Shown here piece after piece: positions 46,803 through 57,636 of a DNA stretch of 64,000 nucleotides. The notes beneath the pieces are model-generated. The model was not told where the DNA came from and made no database searches. It worked only from the letters and a program-made list of their open reading frames with translations. Made by a program: the position numbers and the translations under genes. This stretch comes from Corynespora cassiicola. Lineage: Eukaryota > Ascomycota > Dothideomycetes > Pleosporales > Corynesporascaceae. How positions within the stretch are numbered: the stretch's first letter is position 1; each line of letters opens with the position of its first letter. The DNA is taken from assembly GCA_022059125.1 (NCBI GenBank), contig JAEUWY010000023.1, positions 248,001 through 312,000 on the forward strand, read 5' to 3'.

Positions 46803-48202
46803 TCATGGGATATGCAAATAGGGCATGAAAGGAGGCGCCTCGACTGGACTCATCGTGTATGGGGCGTATGATGGCGTAGAATGGTGGTCATAGGTCGTGT
46901 ACGGCGTTGGCCCCGGGTCGATCTCTGCCCACTTGCGAGCGCATTGCCGAGCTGTCCACTTCTCTGCCGCGCCGTATTCGAGCATCTTTGTTGAGTCAGT
47001 CTCCATTTTCGCGGCGTCACGGGGGGCTGGGCTCACCTTCTGGCTAATGATGTCGAACTTGCTCTGGACCCAGTACTCATGCGCCATGCGCAGGGCCCTG
47101 ACGTCGGATTCGGTCCAGACTCGCATGCGTTCTCTGAGGCGCTTAAGGCGCATCTGCAGGGCAGGAATCTGGTAGGTCTTTCCAAGATCAGACTGGAAGC
47201 GAGCCGCGATATCCTTCCATGGCATGCTCTCCTCGTCCTTAAGCTGGATGAGTAGTCTGTCCTCCTCGCCCAATTCCATGGTCGCGGTGTTGGAATCGGA
47301 TCGCTTCCTCCTCTTGGATTGCTCCGCGGGCTCCTCCTCTTCTCGGGAACGCTTTGGTGCGCTCGTTCTCTGCGGGCCAATTGGGTGGGGTGCGATGGGT
47401 GCGTACATGCGTCGTGGCTGCGGTGCGGCTAGGTCAGCGGGGAGTTCCATAGCCGGCTCACTCATGCGGGGACTGCGGATTCGTACCGAAGGAAAGGTTG
47501 AGCCTGGGTAGTACTGCTCGTGCATTGATGGAGTGGAGATGCCCAGGGGATTCATGTTCCAGGGAAATTCAATGCCTGGCCCGCTGGGAGCTTGGTGAGG
47601 AGTGAAGGCGCTGGGACTGCTGTGCGGACGGCCGGGGGTAGCTTCGATGTTGAGATGGGTGTTGGAGGGCGATGTCGACTGGTCCTCGCTGGGCTGGACA
47701 AATTCGGCGTGGCCGGGATCGGAAACCTTGGAGTACTCTGATACGGGGGAGTAGGCGGCGACGGATGCATCCACCTTGGTGGCGGTCGAAACCGGAGCGT
47801 CTGGAGCCTTTGAAAATTGAGAGGGAGGCGAAAAGGTGACGGATGAAGTGTGGGGAGTCACGTATGGCTGGTCGTAGCTAAAGGGAGCGTAGGCAGTCTG
47901 AGGGGGCGGTCGGTCAGTAGGGCACAAAGCGAGCAAGGGGTCTGACGTACATCGTTCTGGACGTCCGGAGCCGGCACTGAAGGGCCAAACCAACCAGAGG
48001 TGGGGAGGGCACCGAGATCCTGGGAGGCGATGGGGTTGTCGTGGAGGTGGGGTATGTACGAGTTCAGAGACTCGGGAGACATTGGAACGGGCGAGGAGGT
48101 GGGAGCACTGGGGAACTTGAGGGGAGAGAAGGATGACCACGACGATTTGGTGGTCAGGTGGAGATGGGGTGGGGGCACAGCACCCTCAAGTACAGCAGAC
48201 AT
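46803..48202 (-). CDS. SANT/Myb-like transcription regulator
   Basis: Exons 48202-47951 and 47897-46803, joined ...DVQND / TAYAPFSYDQP, 448 residues; the 53-bp intron has a GTACGT donor. The N-terminal ~250 residues are Pro/Ser/Thr-rich and disordered. A basic stretch (PKRSREEEEPAEQSKRRKRS) is followed by a Myb/SANT-like helical domain with spaced tryptophans: LGEEDRLLIQLKDEESMPWKDIAARF, LRERMRVWTESDVRALR and EKWTARQCARKWAEI. It probably acts in the nucleus as a DNA-binding or chromatin regulator; no named orthologue recognised. The large gene-free interval upstream fits a regulator with a long promoter. The start MSAVLEG is chosen as the last ATG upstream with good composition. Confidence 0.8.
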
Positions 48203-48860
48203 AAGGACTGGTGGAGCTTTGCCGGCGGAGGGGGGTCGTGGAAGTGGACGTGGACGTTTGGTTAAGAAGGGCGTATTCGTGGTTAGGAGAGCAACCAACA
48301 ATAGCCGGGCATAATAATAAACGGAATGGGGCGGCGTGGGGCAGGCGGTGGTGGACTGAATGGAGAGAGGAGGCGGCAGAGAACATTTATCAAGGCATTC
48401 TCGATGGAGACGAGGCACTGGGGACAGGCTCGAGCTGGGCTGTCGAGACAGCTCTAGTGCGACAACTCTATCGTGCCCCCGGTTCGCGGATTTGAAGGAT
48501 GCTGGCCACGCACTGGCGCAGGTCGGGTCATGCAGCTTAGCGCTGGGCAATGCACCCATGCTCCCCAGACGACATCGACGGTCCACGGACCCCTCCAAGG
48601 GCTGAACGTTGCTGGCCGGCCAGGGGCCTGGCATTTTGGGCTGGGAGCATGGGAGGGCTGGTCACCGCGCTTGAGCCGCGTTATGGCTGGCCTGTCCTGG
48701 CCTCTCCTGCGGTTGTGCCCGGCCCAATTGCGGGCTGTACACCTGCCAGGAACGGACTGCCGGGACCCCAGGCTGGCAGCGCGCGAAGATCAGAGGCCCA
48801 TGGGCGACGGCACGGCGGCCGAGCAGCCTGGCCGGCGACGGTGGAGCAGCGGTGCAGAGG

Positions 48861-48946
48861 TGCAGCGGTGCGGCAGCGCAGCGCAGCGCAGCAGCAGCAC
48901 AGCAGCGGGCGGCGGCGGCAGAAGCAGCAGCCTCGCCGACGATGAA
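48861..48946. repeat. Imperfect GCA/GCG trinucleotide-like tract
   Basis: Runs of GGTGCAGAGGTGCAGCGGTGC, then GCAGCGCAGCGCAGCAGCAGC and GCGGCGGCGGCAGAAGCAGC. Low complexity, in the gene-poor interval. Confidence 0.7.
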
Positions 48947-49163
48947 ACGACTGCGCCATGATGGCGGTGATGGCGGTGGAGGTGATTTGGCGATCATCTG
49001 GAGGTGGTGATGGAGGGGGGTGGGTGGAAGACGTCGTGGTGGTGGGTGTTCGGGAGCATGCGTCCTACCAGCTACCACCTTCCACCACCAGCAGCGGCCT
49101 GCCCATCTCTTGGGCGATTCCAGCGCGCCGGAATGCGCGTGCCTCAACAGCTCTCAACACTGA

Positions 49164-49208
49164 CGGTGCTGCTGGTGCTGGTGCTGGTGCCGGTGCTGGT
49201 GCTGCTGC
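49164..49208. repeat. GGTGCT hexanucleotide-like microsatellite
   Basis: About seven imperfect copies of GGTGCT in a row, with one CGGTGCT and one GCTGCT variant. Confidence 0.75.
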
Positions 49209-52200
49209 CACCGCTGGCCGCCAGGCCGCCCGGGAAGCCGTCGGCCGCTCGCGTCGACAGCAATCTCTCGCGCTGCAGCGTGATTGTGACGAGCGAACGT
49301 GTCCGTGCTGGCCGTCGAGGCCGGTGCCCACGGTGCCCACGGCCCTCTGCGGTCTGGCGACGGTTAGCATGTCTCTCGCGGCACCCTAAGGACCGGGGGG
49401 GCAATCCTCCAGCAGGGCCAGCTCTCACCAAGTGCCTCGAGCAGGCGATGCAGCCACGCTCCCATTCGGTCAATTAAGGCGGCGAGGTCAGCGATGCAGG
49501 TCGGGAGGCGTCGCAGGGCGCGTAAAGGGAGCAAAAACGCCTTGAAACGGCAGAAGCGCCTCTGAAACACGGCTCGCGCAGGCGCGTAGACGGGCCCTTG
49601 GATGGAGCGGGCGGCCGTGGGTGGAGGGGCGGCGGCGGGCGGTGGTGGGCAAAGACCGCTAAATAGCTGTGCCCCCGGCTAAATGGCTGCTAATTCGCCC
49701 AAAGCGGCCCCGGCATATGCTGCTCATGTTATGCTCACCACCCTCTCCACCACCACCGCCCACACCACACCCACACCTGCCACACCTCGCTCGTCCTCGC
49801 CCGTCCCAACAGCCTCTGGTGCGCGCCTGTTGCCGCTGCTTCTTTGTCTGCGAGTCTGCCTCTGCTCAGCCTCACCCCTGGCTGCCAGCCAGCATCATCG
49901 TCGTCGTCGACGACATACATGCTCGAATCAATCCACGTCCTCGACGGCTAAACTGGCCCAGTCCGCACCGCACCGCACCGCTCAGCCGTGGCCAAGCCGC
50001 CAGCTGCACTGCTTGCGCCCTCGAGAGAAGCGTCGACACGACGCTGGGGCGAGGCTGCCATGGTGGGCGCACCGTCATCCGTGACCGTGACCACAGGTGC
50101 TGCAACCCCCACCTCCTCACTCTCCTCTCCTCTGCCCTCTTCTGCCCCCTCTGCCCCCTCTGCCCCCCTCCATCTACGCGAGCTTCCCGCGACGTCGCAG
50201 CCACTGGCCGCCTCAACGCGAGCACAGGTTTCAGGGCCATCTGTGCCTCGTCAGCTTGTTTACTGCCGGACTCCGACCCTCGCTACGATTGCGCTCTCGA
50301 GCACAATTGCGTCAAGCCCAAGCCAGGGCAAGCTCATCTAACCCTGACTGTCCTGCTGCTGCTGCTGCTTTGGTCCCTCTGCTGCAACCACGCCTCCAGT
50401 TGCCTGCTTCCCGTCGTGCTGCATTATCAGTTACTTGCAGCTGTCTGCCTCCCCTCCCCATTCGCTGCCCGCTGACCGTACACCGCACTCCCACCCCCTC
50501 CTCCCCTCCACTCTCCTGTACGCCTCCCGCTGCCTCAAATCTAACCAAGCAGACATGCGCCCGAGGCCTGTGAGTCCGTCGCGTCTGAGGCCGGGATCCG
50601 ACGTCAAGCCGTCTCGAGGCCTCACGCATGTCCTCACGCATGTCAGCTTCTAGAAGGGCGGCAGTTGCTTCGTCCGAGCTAGGGCTCTCCCCTCGCCGAT
50701 TCCGCGGCGAGGTTGGCGACGGACACCCCATGGTTGAATTGCCATCAGTTCATGGCCCTTCTCCTATTTAGGTCCCAGCTTTCCATTGCGGGCGGCAGCG
50801 GCTAAGTTCGACTCGTAGCTCGCGACCATCCCTGATGCTCGTGGGAGCCTCGTGCTTCTCCCCACGCCCTGTCGAGCTTGTGCTGGCGCTGGAGTCCCTG
50901 GCTGTGGTCATGGGTCGCGGATCCTCTATGCACGGCCACGAGTGCGCGGGGATTACCTCCCGCAATCTATCCAGCATTGACGAGCGGACTGATCTTCGTA
51001 GCCTCCTGCAGCCATCTTTCACCGTGTCGAAACAATGCCTTCCGTCATGGCTACGGCACTCTGAGCTCAAGACCTGAGGGCCAGCGAGCATGACACCAAT
51101 CCTGCCCTCCGATCGGCCTCCCGCGGGCCACGGGGGTCAGGGCAACCCCGCCTCGCTCATCACCAGGGCCGCTCCCATGCCTCTGCGCACGCTATCCACT
51201 TGCAGCGAAGGATTCGCGCCAAGACATTTTGGTGCGCCATTCCGTCGGGAGTACCCTCGCTCCCCTCGCGGCCTGTCAGATCGCCGTTTTCGCCTGCCAT
51301 CAGCCCGGCGTTGAAACAGTGCGTTACACGCAACTCGACTGAAAGGCTGCTTCTGCTGCTTCTGCTGCTTCTTCTCTATTCAGAAGTCATTCTACCATGC
51401 GGGCAGCTAAATGCGCGAGTGACGCCTCCTGTGTCAATCATCGCAGCAAGTTGTGTCTAAAAACGTCGCGCGCTCGCTTTCGACTGACTCAGTCAGATCC
51501 ACCACTCTGGCCCAAAGCTCAGCCTGTAATCGAGGCATGTCCATGTGTCTGAAACAGACAATACTGCAGTCTTCTCTTGGGAGCAAGGAGCGGGTCGGGT
51601 CTGGGTCGGGTCTGGGTTGAACCCACACACGTGCCTGCACCTTCTCTCCACGCCCTACCGTACGAGTGTGCTACCCACTGGGGTTCATTGTGGATAATCT
51701 GTATGACAATCTCCTGACTTCCGACCCGAACCCCATCGACCCCAGTTCTCGACTTCGCCCCAGTTGAGCAGGCCTACCTCAAGGTCGATGGTTGGGGTGC
51801 GCACACACCGCCCCGTTTAGACGCCATCGTCGTTTCTGCACCGCTCAAATCCCGAGTAGCGTCCCGCTTCTTCCAGAGTGATTGGGCCTTGCAGCAAGAG
51901 ATTTGGCAGCGTGCCAGACTTGACCCTCTTGGAGCAGTGGGCCTTGCATGCTCCTGCATCAACCTCCTATTCCACAAGGCTGCCTTGGAGCTTCGATGGG
52001 GTTGCAAGTCACTGGCAACGAACGGAAAACTCTACTCGGTTGGCTGCCGCTTGTTGGGACCGCATTATTCACCATGGAACTGCAATATCCTTGATCCTAC
52101 AGGCTTTCCTATCTTCATCTAGCCCACATTCATTGCCGTTGCGGCATCGTGCCAGGAGTTGCGTTCATTCCGAGATCGAACATCAGAATCCTTTGACTAT

Positions 52201-53908
52201 TTTCGCAGTCTGCATGTCAATCTCTGTTGGCCGTCTCTGGACGCTAATATGGTCAGTGTTCGTTTTCCGAATGCCTCCTACAGAGCATGGTATTGAGCGT
52301 ACAACAATGGCTTTACTAGAGGCCTTAGCGGCTGAGCTGTCAAGAGCCGATCACTTACCCGCCGCTCTCCGTCTGTCACTGGCTGACATGCTAGCTAACT
52401 CCGAATGTATTCTCGAGCTTTCGGTCACTTTCACACCATGGGACCCGCACCCTTCCACTCAGGCTTGTGCTGCTAGACAACTACTGGAAGCTCCGGATCG
52501 CCTTTCTTCTGGGGTCTTTGCAAACCCGGGGCAACTCAAAGCGGCACATTCGCCGTCCTTGACAGGTCCAGGAAAACTAACAAAAGAGGACGGTGGCATG
52601 TAAATCAGCCAGTGTCCTTGAGTAAGTCTTGCACGCGTGCAAGCAAGGTGTACATGACTTCAGTGAATGCCTAGGCAGTAGGCTTCTCTTGCCTGACAGT
52701 GCTGTTTGAATTATTGCCATATTTCTCGCCAGTCGGATCTTTGCCAAGTAGAAGACGTCTTGCGTAACGCACCAGTGCAGGATTTTCACGTGCCTTCGCA
52801 GTACTAACCTATATCGAGTCTAGGGATATGCTGTGCCCACGTCCCTTCTCCACAGATCAAGTCTTCCATCTGCCAGAGTCCTCGACTGCTGCATCGGATT
52901 CGCACATAGCCCAACATGACAAGTCATTCTCTGGAATTCCTCATGCCCCACATGTGGATGGCTTTGTCAACTCTGTGCTCTCCAAGACAGTTTCCCTAGT
53001 CGCTTCCATATGCATCGGTCGCATTGCGGCACTTCCTCCTCTCGCGATCATGGTGCGATTTCCAACCGCACATATCTCAGGGCGACTATGCTTAAAAGGA
53101 AGTGCAATTCCGTTGGGTATCTCCCCCGGAAATCTGCCGGTCCAAGCGAGAGACAAGGCCTTGACGTGCCCCTCACTCGTTTGCATCTGGATGTGCCGGT
53201 ATGGATCCTACTCGCACGCCGCACAACGTCTCTCGCGCGTAACAGAAATGTTATATGGCATGTTATAGGGCAACATTCTTCCTGGAGACAAGTTGTGGAG
53301 CTCTGCATTCTTGGAAGAGCTAGCAGTTGTGCGAGCAGGGTACCACGGTGCCGTCCCAATCGAGACCAGCCGTAGGACAGAGAACGTTCGGACCATGGGG
53401 TTGACCGCAGACTAGCAGGCACCTCGGTGCCCTCGCTACCTGGGAATAGGGCGGCTATCGTCTGTAGGCACATTCCATTAAGCGCGCGCTGTTTGTTTGG
53501 CCGTCGCCGCATAGCACTGTCGACTGCAGTGCAGCAGCAGGCGGGCGGACGTTCAGAGGGCTGTGTCCCTGGATGGGGTGAAGTCAGCCTTGCGCAGCTT
53601 CCCATCAGGCCGTAAACAGCATAGCGCCGAAACATGCAGGGCTTCGTGCCAAGCCCCCCCCGGAGACAGCTTGGAGCTTCACGTCAACACCACCTCTCAG
53701 CTAACAATAGCATCATCACCATCACCAGCCGTCCGACCCCTGCCTGTTCCCGAGGAGGAGCTGTCGAGCCACACCGTTCCGTCTTGTGTGGCGCCTATTA
53801 CCGACTGAACACCCCACCACCTACGCGCTGTGCGCTCCCGCACCAAGCTCCGCTCCGCGACCGGCACTGGGCTCCCGGCCTCGTGCTGTGTAGCCACCGC
53901 TCTGCAGG

Positions 53909-55166
53909 ATGAAGTTCAACGTCTTCCACATCCTCGGAGATGTGTCGCATACCACGTCCAAGCTCATCTTGATATGGGCCATCCACTCCAACAGCAGCGC
54001 TGAGGGTAAGCCGACGCCGCCTCCCCCTCCGGCTTCTCCGCCTACAGTGCTGACCATGCTCCGGCAGGTGTCTCGCTCATCACCCAGGTCCTCTACGCCC
54101 TAGTATTCTGCACAAGGTATCTGGATATCTTCACGTCGTCGGCGACGAAAGACTTTTGGCACTTATGGAACTTCTCGCTCAAGGTGAGGACAGCTGGCAT
54201 AGACATGCATGCGACCGAGTTGCGGTTAGGCTAACATCTGGGGTAGATATTCTACACCCTCTCCTCCTTCTACATAATCTTTCTGATGACTAGTGTATAT
54301 GCGAGGACAAGGGAGCGAGAAAAAGCATGGAAATTTGGCATGTACTGCCTGCTAGGCAGCATCGTGTTGGCGCCTATCTGGTATCTGCTCTTCAAGAAAT
54401 GGGTCATCGGGACAAGCACATTCTTGATGGTAGGTTTTGGACTTGTCGTTACCAATGTTTGTTGGGCAAAATATGTTGCTAATCATTATTTCAGGTCCTG
54501 TGGGTCTTCTCCGAGATCTTGGAGTCTGTCTCTGTCATCCCGCAGCTGCTGCTTCTCCGACAAACCACTGTCCCTACCGTTTTGGATTCGTTCTATTTGG
54601 TTGCGCTTGGAACATATCGCTTCCTGTACATTCTAAACTGGATCACCCGCGGAGCCAAGGAGAAGGATTATGCGGACCCGACATCCTGGGTCTGGGGAAC
54701 CATCCAAACCGCCTTGATGATCGATTTCGCATGGGTCTACTACACTCGCCAGCGCGTAAAACTCCGAAGGGGAGGCGTGGTTGACTCTGAAGACTTGGGC
54801 CGCGGGTGGCTAGTCGGGCGGTTCGTCGGGCGGAAGAGCGTCGACTTCGACTTTGATGAAGAGGCGGCGGCAGCTCGAAACGCTGGACAAGAGGACCGCC
54901 CCAAGAACAAATGGGGTCGCCGGGGTATTTCTGTATCAGCAGATGAGGGGGTGCACGATGCACCACGACGAAATGGACCAGCCAACTCCGATCCTGAGGC
55001 ACAGCCTTTAGCGGATCCTGCCGCCTTCGAGGATGAGAGCGACGATGAGGCGCCTCCGCCGGCTGCTCCCGCTTCGTCATCCCACGCAAGCGGAGTCAGG
55101 GGCGGCGACGAATGGAATGACGACATTGACGACGACGCACAGGAGCACAGTGGCATCGCAAAATAG
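53909..55166 (+). CDS. ERD2: ERD2-type ER-retention receptor with a long acidic C-terminal tail
   Basis: Exons 53909-54005, 54068-54183, 54247-54429 and 54495-55166, 355 residues, every junction in phase. The receptor part matches KDEL/HDEL receptors: MKFNVFHILGDVSHTTSKLI, GVSLITQVLYALVFCTRYLDIF, VLWVFSEILESVSVIPQL and YRFLYILNWITR. Seven membrane segments are expected. It should bind HDEL-type tails in the Golgi and return cargo to the ER by COPI. The family norm is ~210-220 residues; here ~135 extra residues follow the last segment, basic at first, then acidic (DEEAAAARN, DDIDDDAQEH), rich in Ala, Pro and Asp. The usual dilysine-type end is absent (ends SGIAK). Could be a fungal long paralogue with cargo or coat differences. 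Confidence 0.9.
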
Positions 55167-55690
55167 AAGCACATACTCGACGAGGACACTGCTAGATGGT
55201 GTTTATGGTTTGCCTTGGGCTAAGAGCAAAGACCTCGGAGCTCGGTAAGCATGCATCTTTGGCTTTTTGGCGCATCTGGTATCAGGGGAGGGTCTGCTTT
55301 TGGAAATGAGCATTATGCAAGGTGCATGTTTTTCCTCTCCCTCTCTCCCTCCATATGGAGTCTCTGCTTTCTTGTTTCTGTGTTCGTAGTAGGTAGCGCC
55401 GCTCTGGAAATCGGGCGATTACTACCCTGCAGTTTTGAACGTCTGAAATAGTCCACTCCTCACTCATCGTTAGCATCGCATCCGGCTTCTGTTCGTTCCA
55501 TCCAGTGCTCGTGCCCGTTGGTTCCCCACCATCATTATCATTGCCCATTTCGATGCCCTCGTGTCTATTTCTGTAACGAACTAAACCGAAGGGGAAGAGG
55601 AAGCGGAAAGTTTTGAGCAACACATGATTTGGAATCGCACATACCTGGTAAGCCAGGTTAAAGGCCATTTACACGTGCGCGCTCTACTAG

Positions 55691-55732
55691 CTACCTACCT
55701 AGGTAGGTAGGTAGGTAGGGTAGGGTAGGTAC
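55691..55732. repeat. CTAC/GTAG repeat with a 20-bp perfect palindrome
   Basis: CTACCTACCTAGGTAGGTAG (55691-55710) is a perfect inverted repeat, followed by GTAGGTAGGGTAGGGTAGG. A strong hairpin or cruciform is possible. Confidence 0.8.
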
Positions 55733-55929
55733 GGCCCCCGCCGGCCGCCGCCGCCGCCGCCTGCCGCTGCCACCACCATATGAGCTCGCCGACCATGCCG
55801 AAGCCGCCCTGAATCCTCCCCGAACCCAACGCAACGCAACCTCGGACGGGACGCCGCGGCATTGGACGAGAGGTAGGAAAAGCCAAAGGGAAATCGGGTA
55901 GGTGCGAGTCAGCAACGTACATCCGGGCT

Positions 55930-55975
55930 GGTTTGGTTTGGTTTGGTTTGGTTTGGCTGGCTGGCAGACAGGCTG
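55930..55975. repeat. GTTTG then CTGG short tandem repeat
   Basis: Five GTTTG units followed by CTGGCTGGC copies. Confidence 0.75.
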
Positions 55976-56944
55976 GCAACCACCTTCCCGCTCCGACAAA
56001 AGCCACCATCCTTCTAGGGTGGTATCGCGCGGGTTTTGGGTGGGGTGGGGTGGGATGGCCTGGGCGGGGCGGCCGAGGGATTGGGATTTGGCTCTTGGGC
56101 GTATATTTAGGTGGTTTTGTTTGAGGTGGGAAGGCTGAGGGAGGCAAGATGGGTAAGGTGGTGGTGGTATGGTGCAGTATACTACAAGCGCATGCAAGAC
56201 GGCGTCTTGACAGTTACCGCGCAAGCGCATGGTCCCGGGAGAATAGATGCGACTACCCCCAGCGCTGGAACTCTCGCTCGCTCCCGTTCTGAGCATCGGC
56301 ATTAGGTAGAACCAGCCAGCCAGATCGGTTCTCGGCAGCAAAGTTGAACCCCCTATATACCGCCTCACGCGCTTCCTCCTTCCCCTCCCTCAAGAGAGAG
56401 TATGAACCCTCAATAGCACGCACATGCTCCCTCTCCAGGCCCCCCTCCCGGCCGCTAAATCCGCGACTCCGCGCCACCCTTACGGCGCCACACCGCGAAT
56501 GGGCCCGTGGACCATTCCCTCACTCCCACAGGCGCGCACCAAGGACAGAAGTATCGCATAAGTAGAGGGGATCCAGAGGTCGCCCCAAAGGCGATCAAGA
56601 ACGAGGGTGGCGCCGACCACTTAGCCAGAAAACGGCCTTGCGCCCGCCCCCGCCGAAACGCCCCGACACGCAGCCAATCGCGACGCCGAAAGGCCCGAGC
56701 CTAGGAGTGCTCTGCTTGCGAGGGAGCTGGGCTTTTGCGGTCATTGGTGGAGTGGGGGGAGGGTTTGGGCCTGGGGGAGAGGACGCGTATGTGTGCGGTT
56801 TGAGAGCTATTTGGAAAGATGGAGCGAGGGAGCCAGGCCGGATTGGAGCAGTGTGGACAGGAAGGCGTCCAAAGTGTATGCACCGAGCATCTATGGTCTA
56901 TTACCTAACTTCACGGCGGTATGTAGTCTTCAGTCGGACGAGTG

Positions 56945-56985
56945 TGTGCATGCGTACGTACGTGCGTGCGTGCGTGCGTATGCGC
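56945..56985. repeat. GTGC/GTAC tetranucleotide microsatellite
   Basis: Alternating TGCG and TACG units for about 40 bp, purine/pyrimidine alternating. Confidence 0.75.
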
Positions 56986-57618
56986 GTGTCGAGTGCGCCC
57001 GCGCAGAGAGAGATGCGGGATGCATGCACAAAGCAGGAGAAGGTCCCGCACGGTACAGTGGGCGCGATTGCGTCATTCTGCTCAGGGCAGATTGCAGGCC
57101 AGCCAGGAAAGCAGGCTTAGAAGTCTAGAAATCGGAGGGATGGATGGGTGGATGGATGGAGATCCATGGTGTGTTCCTGATTGAATGCACGCAAGAGTCC
57201 CCATCCGAATCAAGAGGGCCCAGAACGCAACAATATACCAAGGTCCGTATACATGTATCCCTACGCCGCCGACTCACAGGTTATCACGTACATGTACGCC
57301 GTTAGGACAGAGGGAAGGAAGGAGCTTGCGTGCGGGGAGCATGCTTGCCTACTCACCGACGGGCAGAGCGACAAGACGCTCCTTTCCCTTGTCCGGGTAG
57401 GGCTAGATGCATTTAGGGGAGATACCGTGATGGCGGAGCTGCTGCAGCACTATCACCAGCATAAGACTGAGCGAAATTGAGCGGAATCGACGCGTTCGCT
57501 CGCGTCGCGGCGCGGGGGCCCTTGTCGTCGAGCTCTACGGATCCTACGGTGCGAGTTTCTCCGTTGGTTCCCCGGCAACCTTCGCCCAGCGGAAGCTTGT
57601 CATAGATAACAGCTACTT

Positions 57619-57636
57619 GGGGGGGGGGGGGGGGGG
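57619..57636. repeat. G18 homopolymer
   Basis: Eighteen consecutive G followed by CGGG. A mononucleotide tract of this length can be a real microsatellite or partly a sequencing artefact. Confidence 0.8.

Larger units (their letters stand above)
48203..53908. other. Gene-poor divergent interval, 5.7 kb, simple-sequence and pyrimidine-rich
   Basis: Lies between the SANT regulator (minus) and the KDEL receptor (plus), so both promoters are here. 48.8-49.3 kb is rich in CAG/GCA and GGTGCT runs; 49.7-50.6 kb is strongly C/T-rich on the plus strand. Long frames (49669-50475, 51878-52603) are composition artefacts without domains. Confidence 0.5.

Noticed and set aside
49669..50475. 268-codon plus-strand frame
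   Set aside because: Pro/Cys/Ser/Leu low complexity from a C/T-rich tract; no domain, no credible start context.
51878..52603. 241-codon plus-strand frame
   Set aside because: No recognisable motif and mixed composition; could be checked by RNA-seq but not supported here.
55691..56368. 225-codon minus-strand frame
   Set aside because: Built from simple repeats, Pro/Arg/Gly-rich; overlaps a palindrome.
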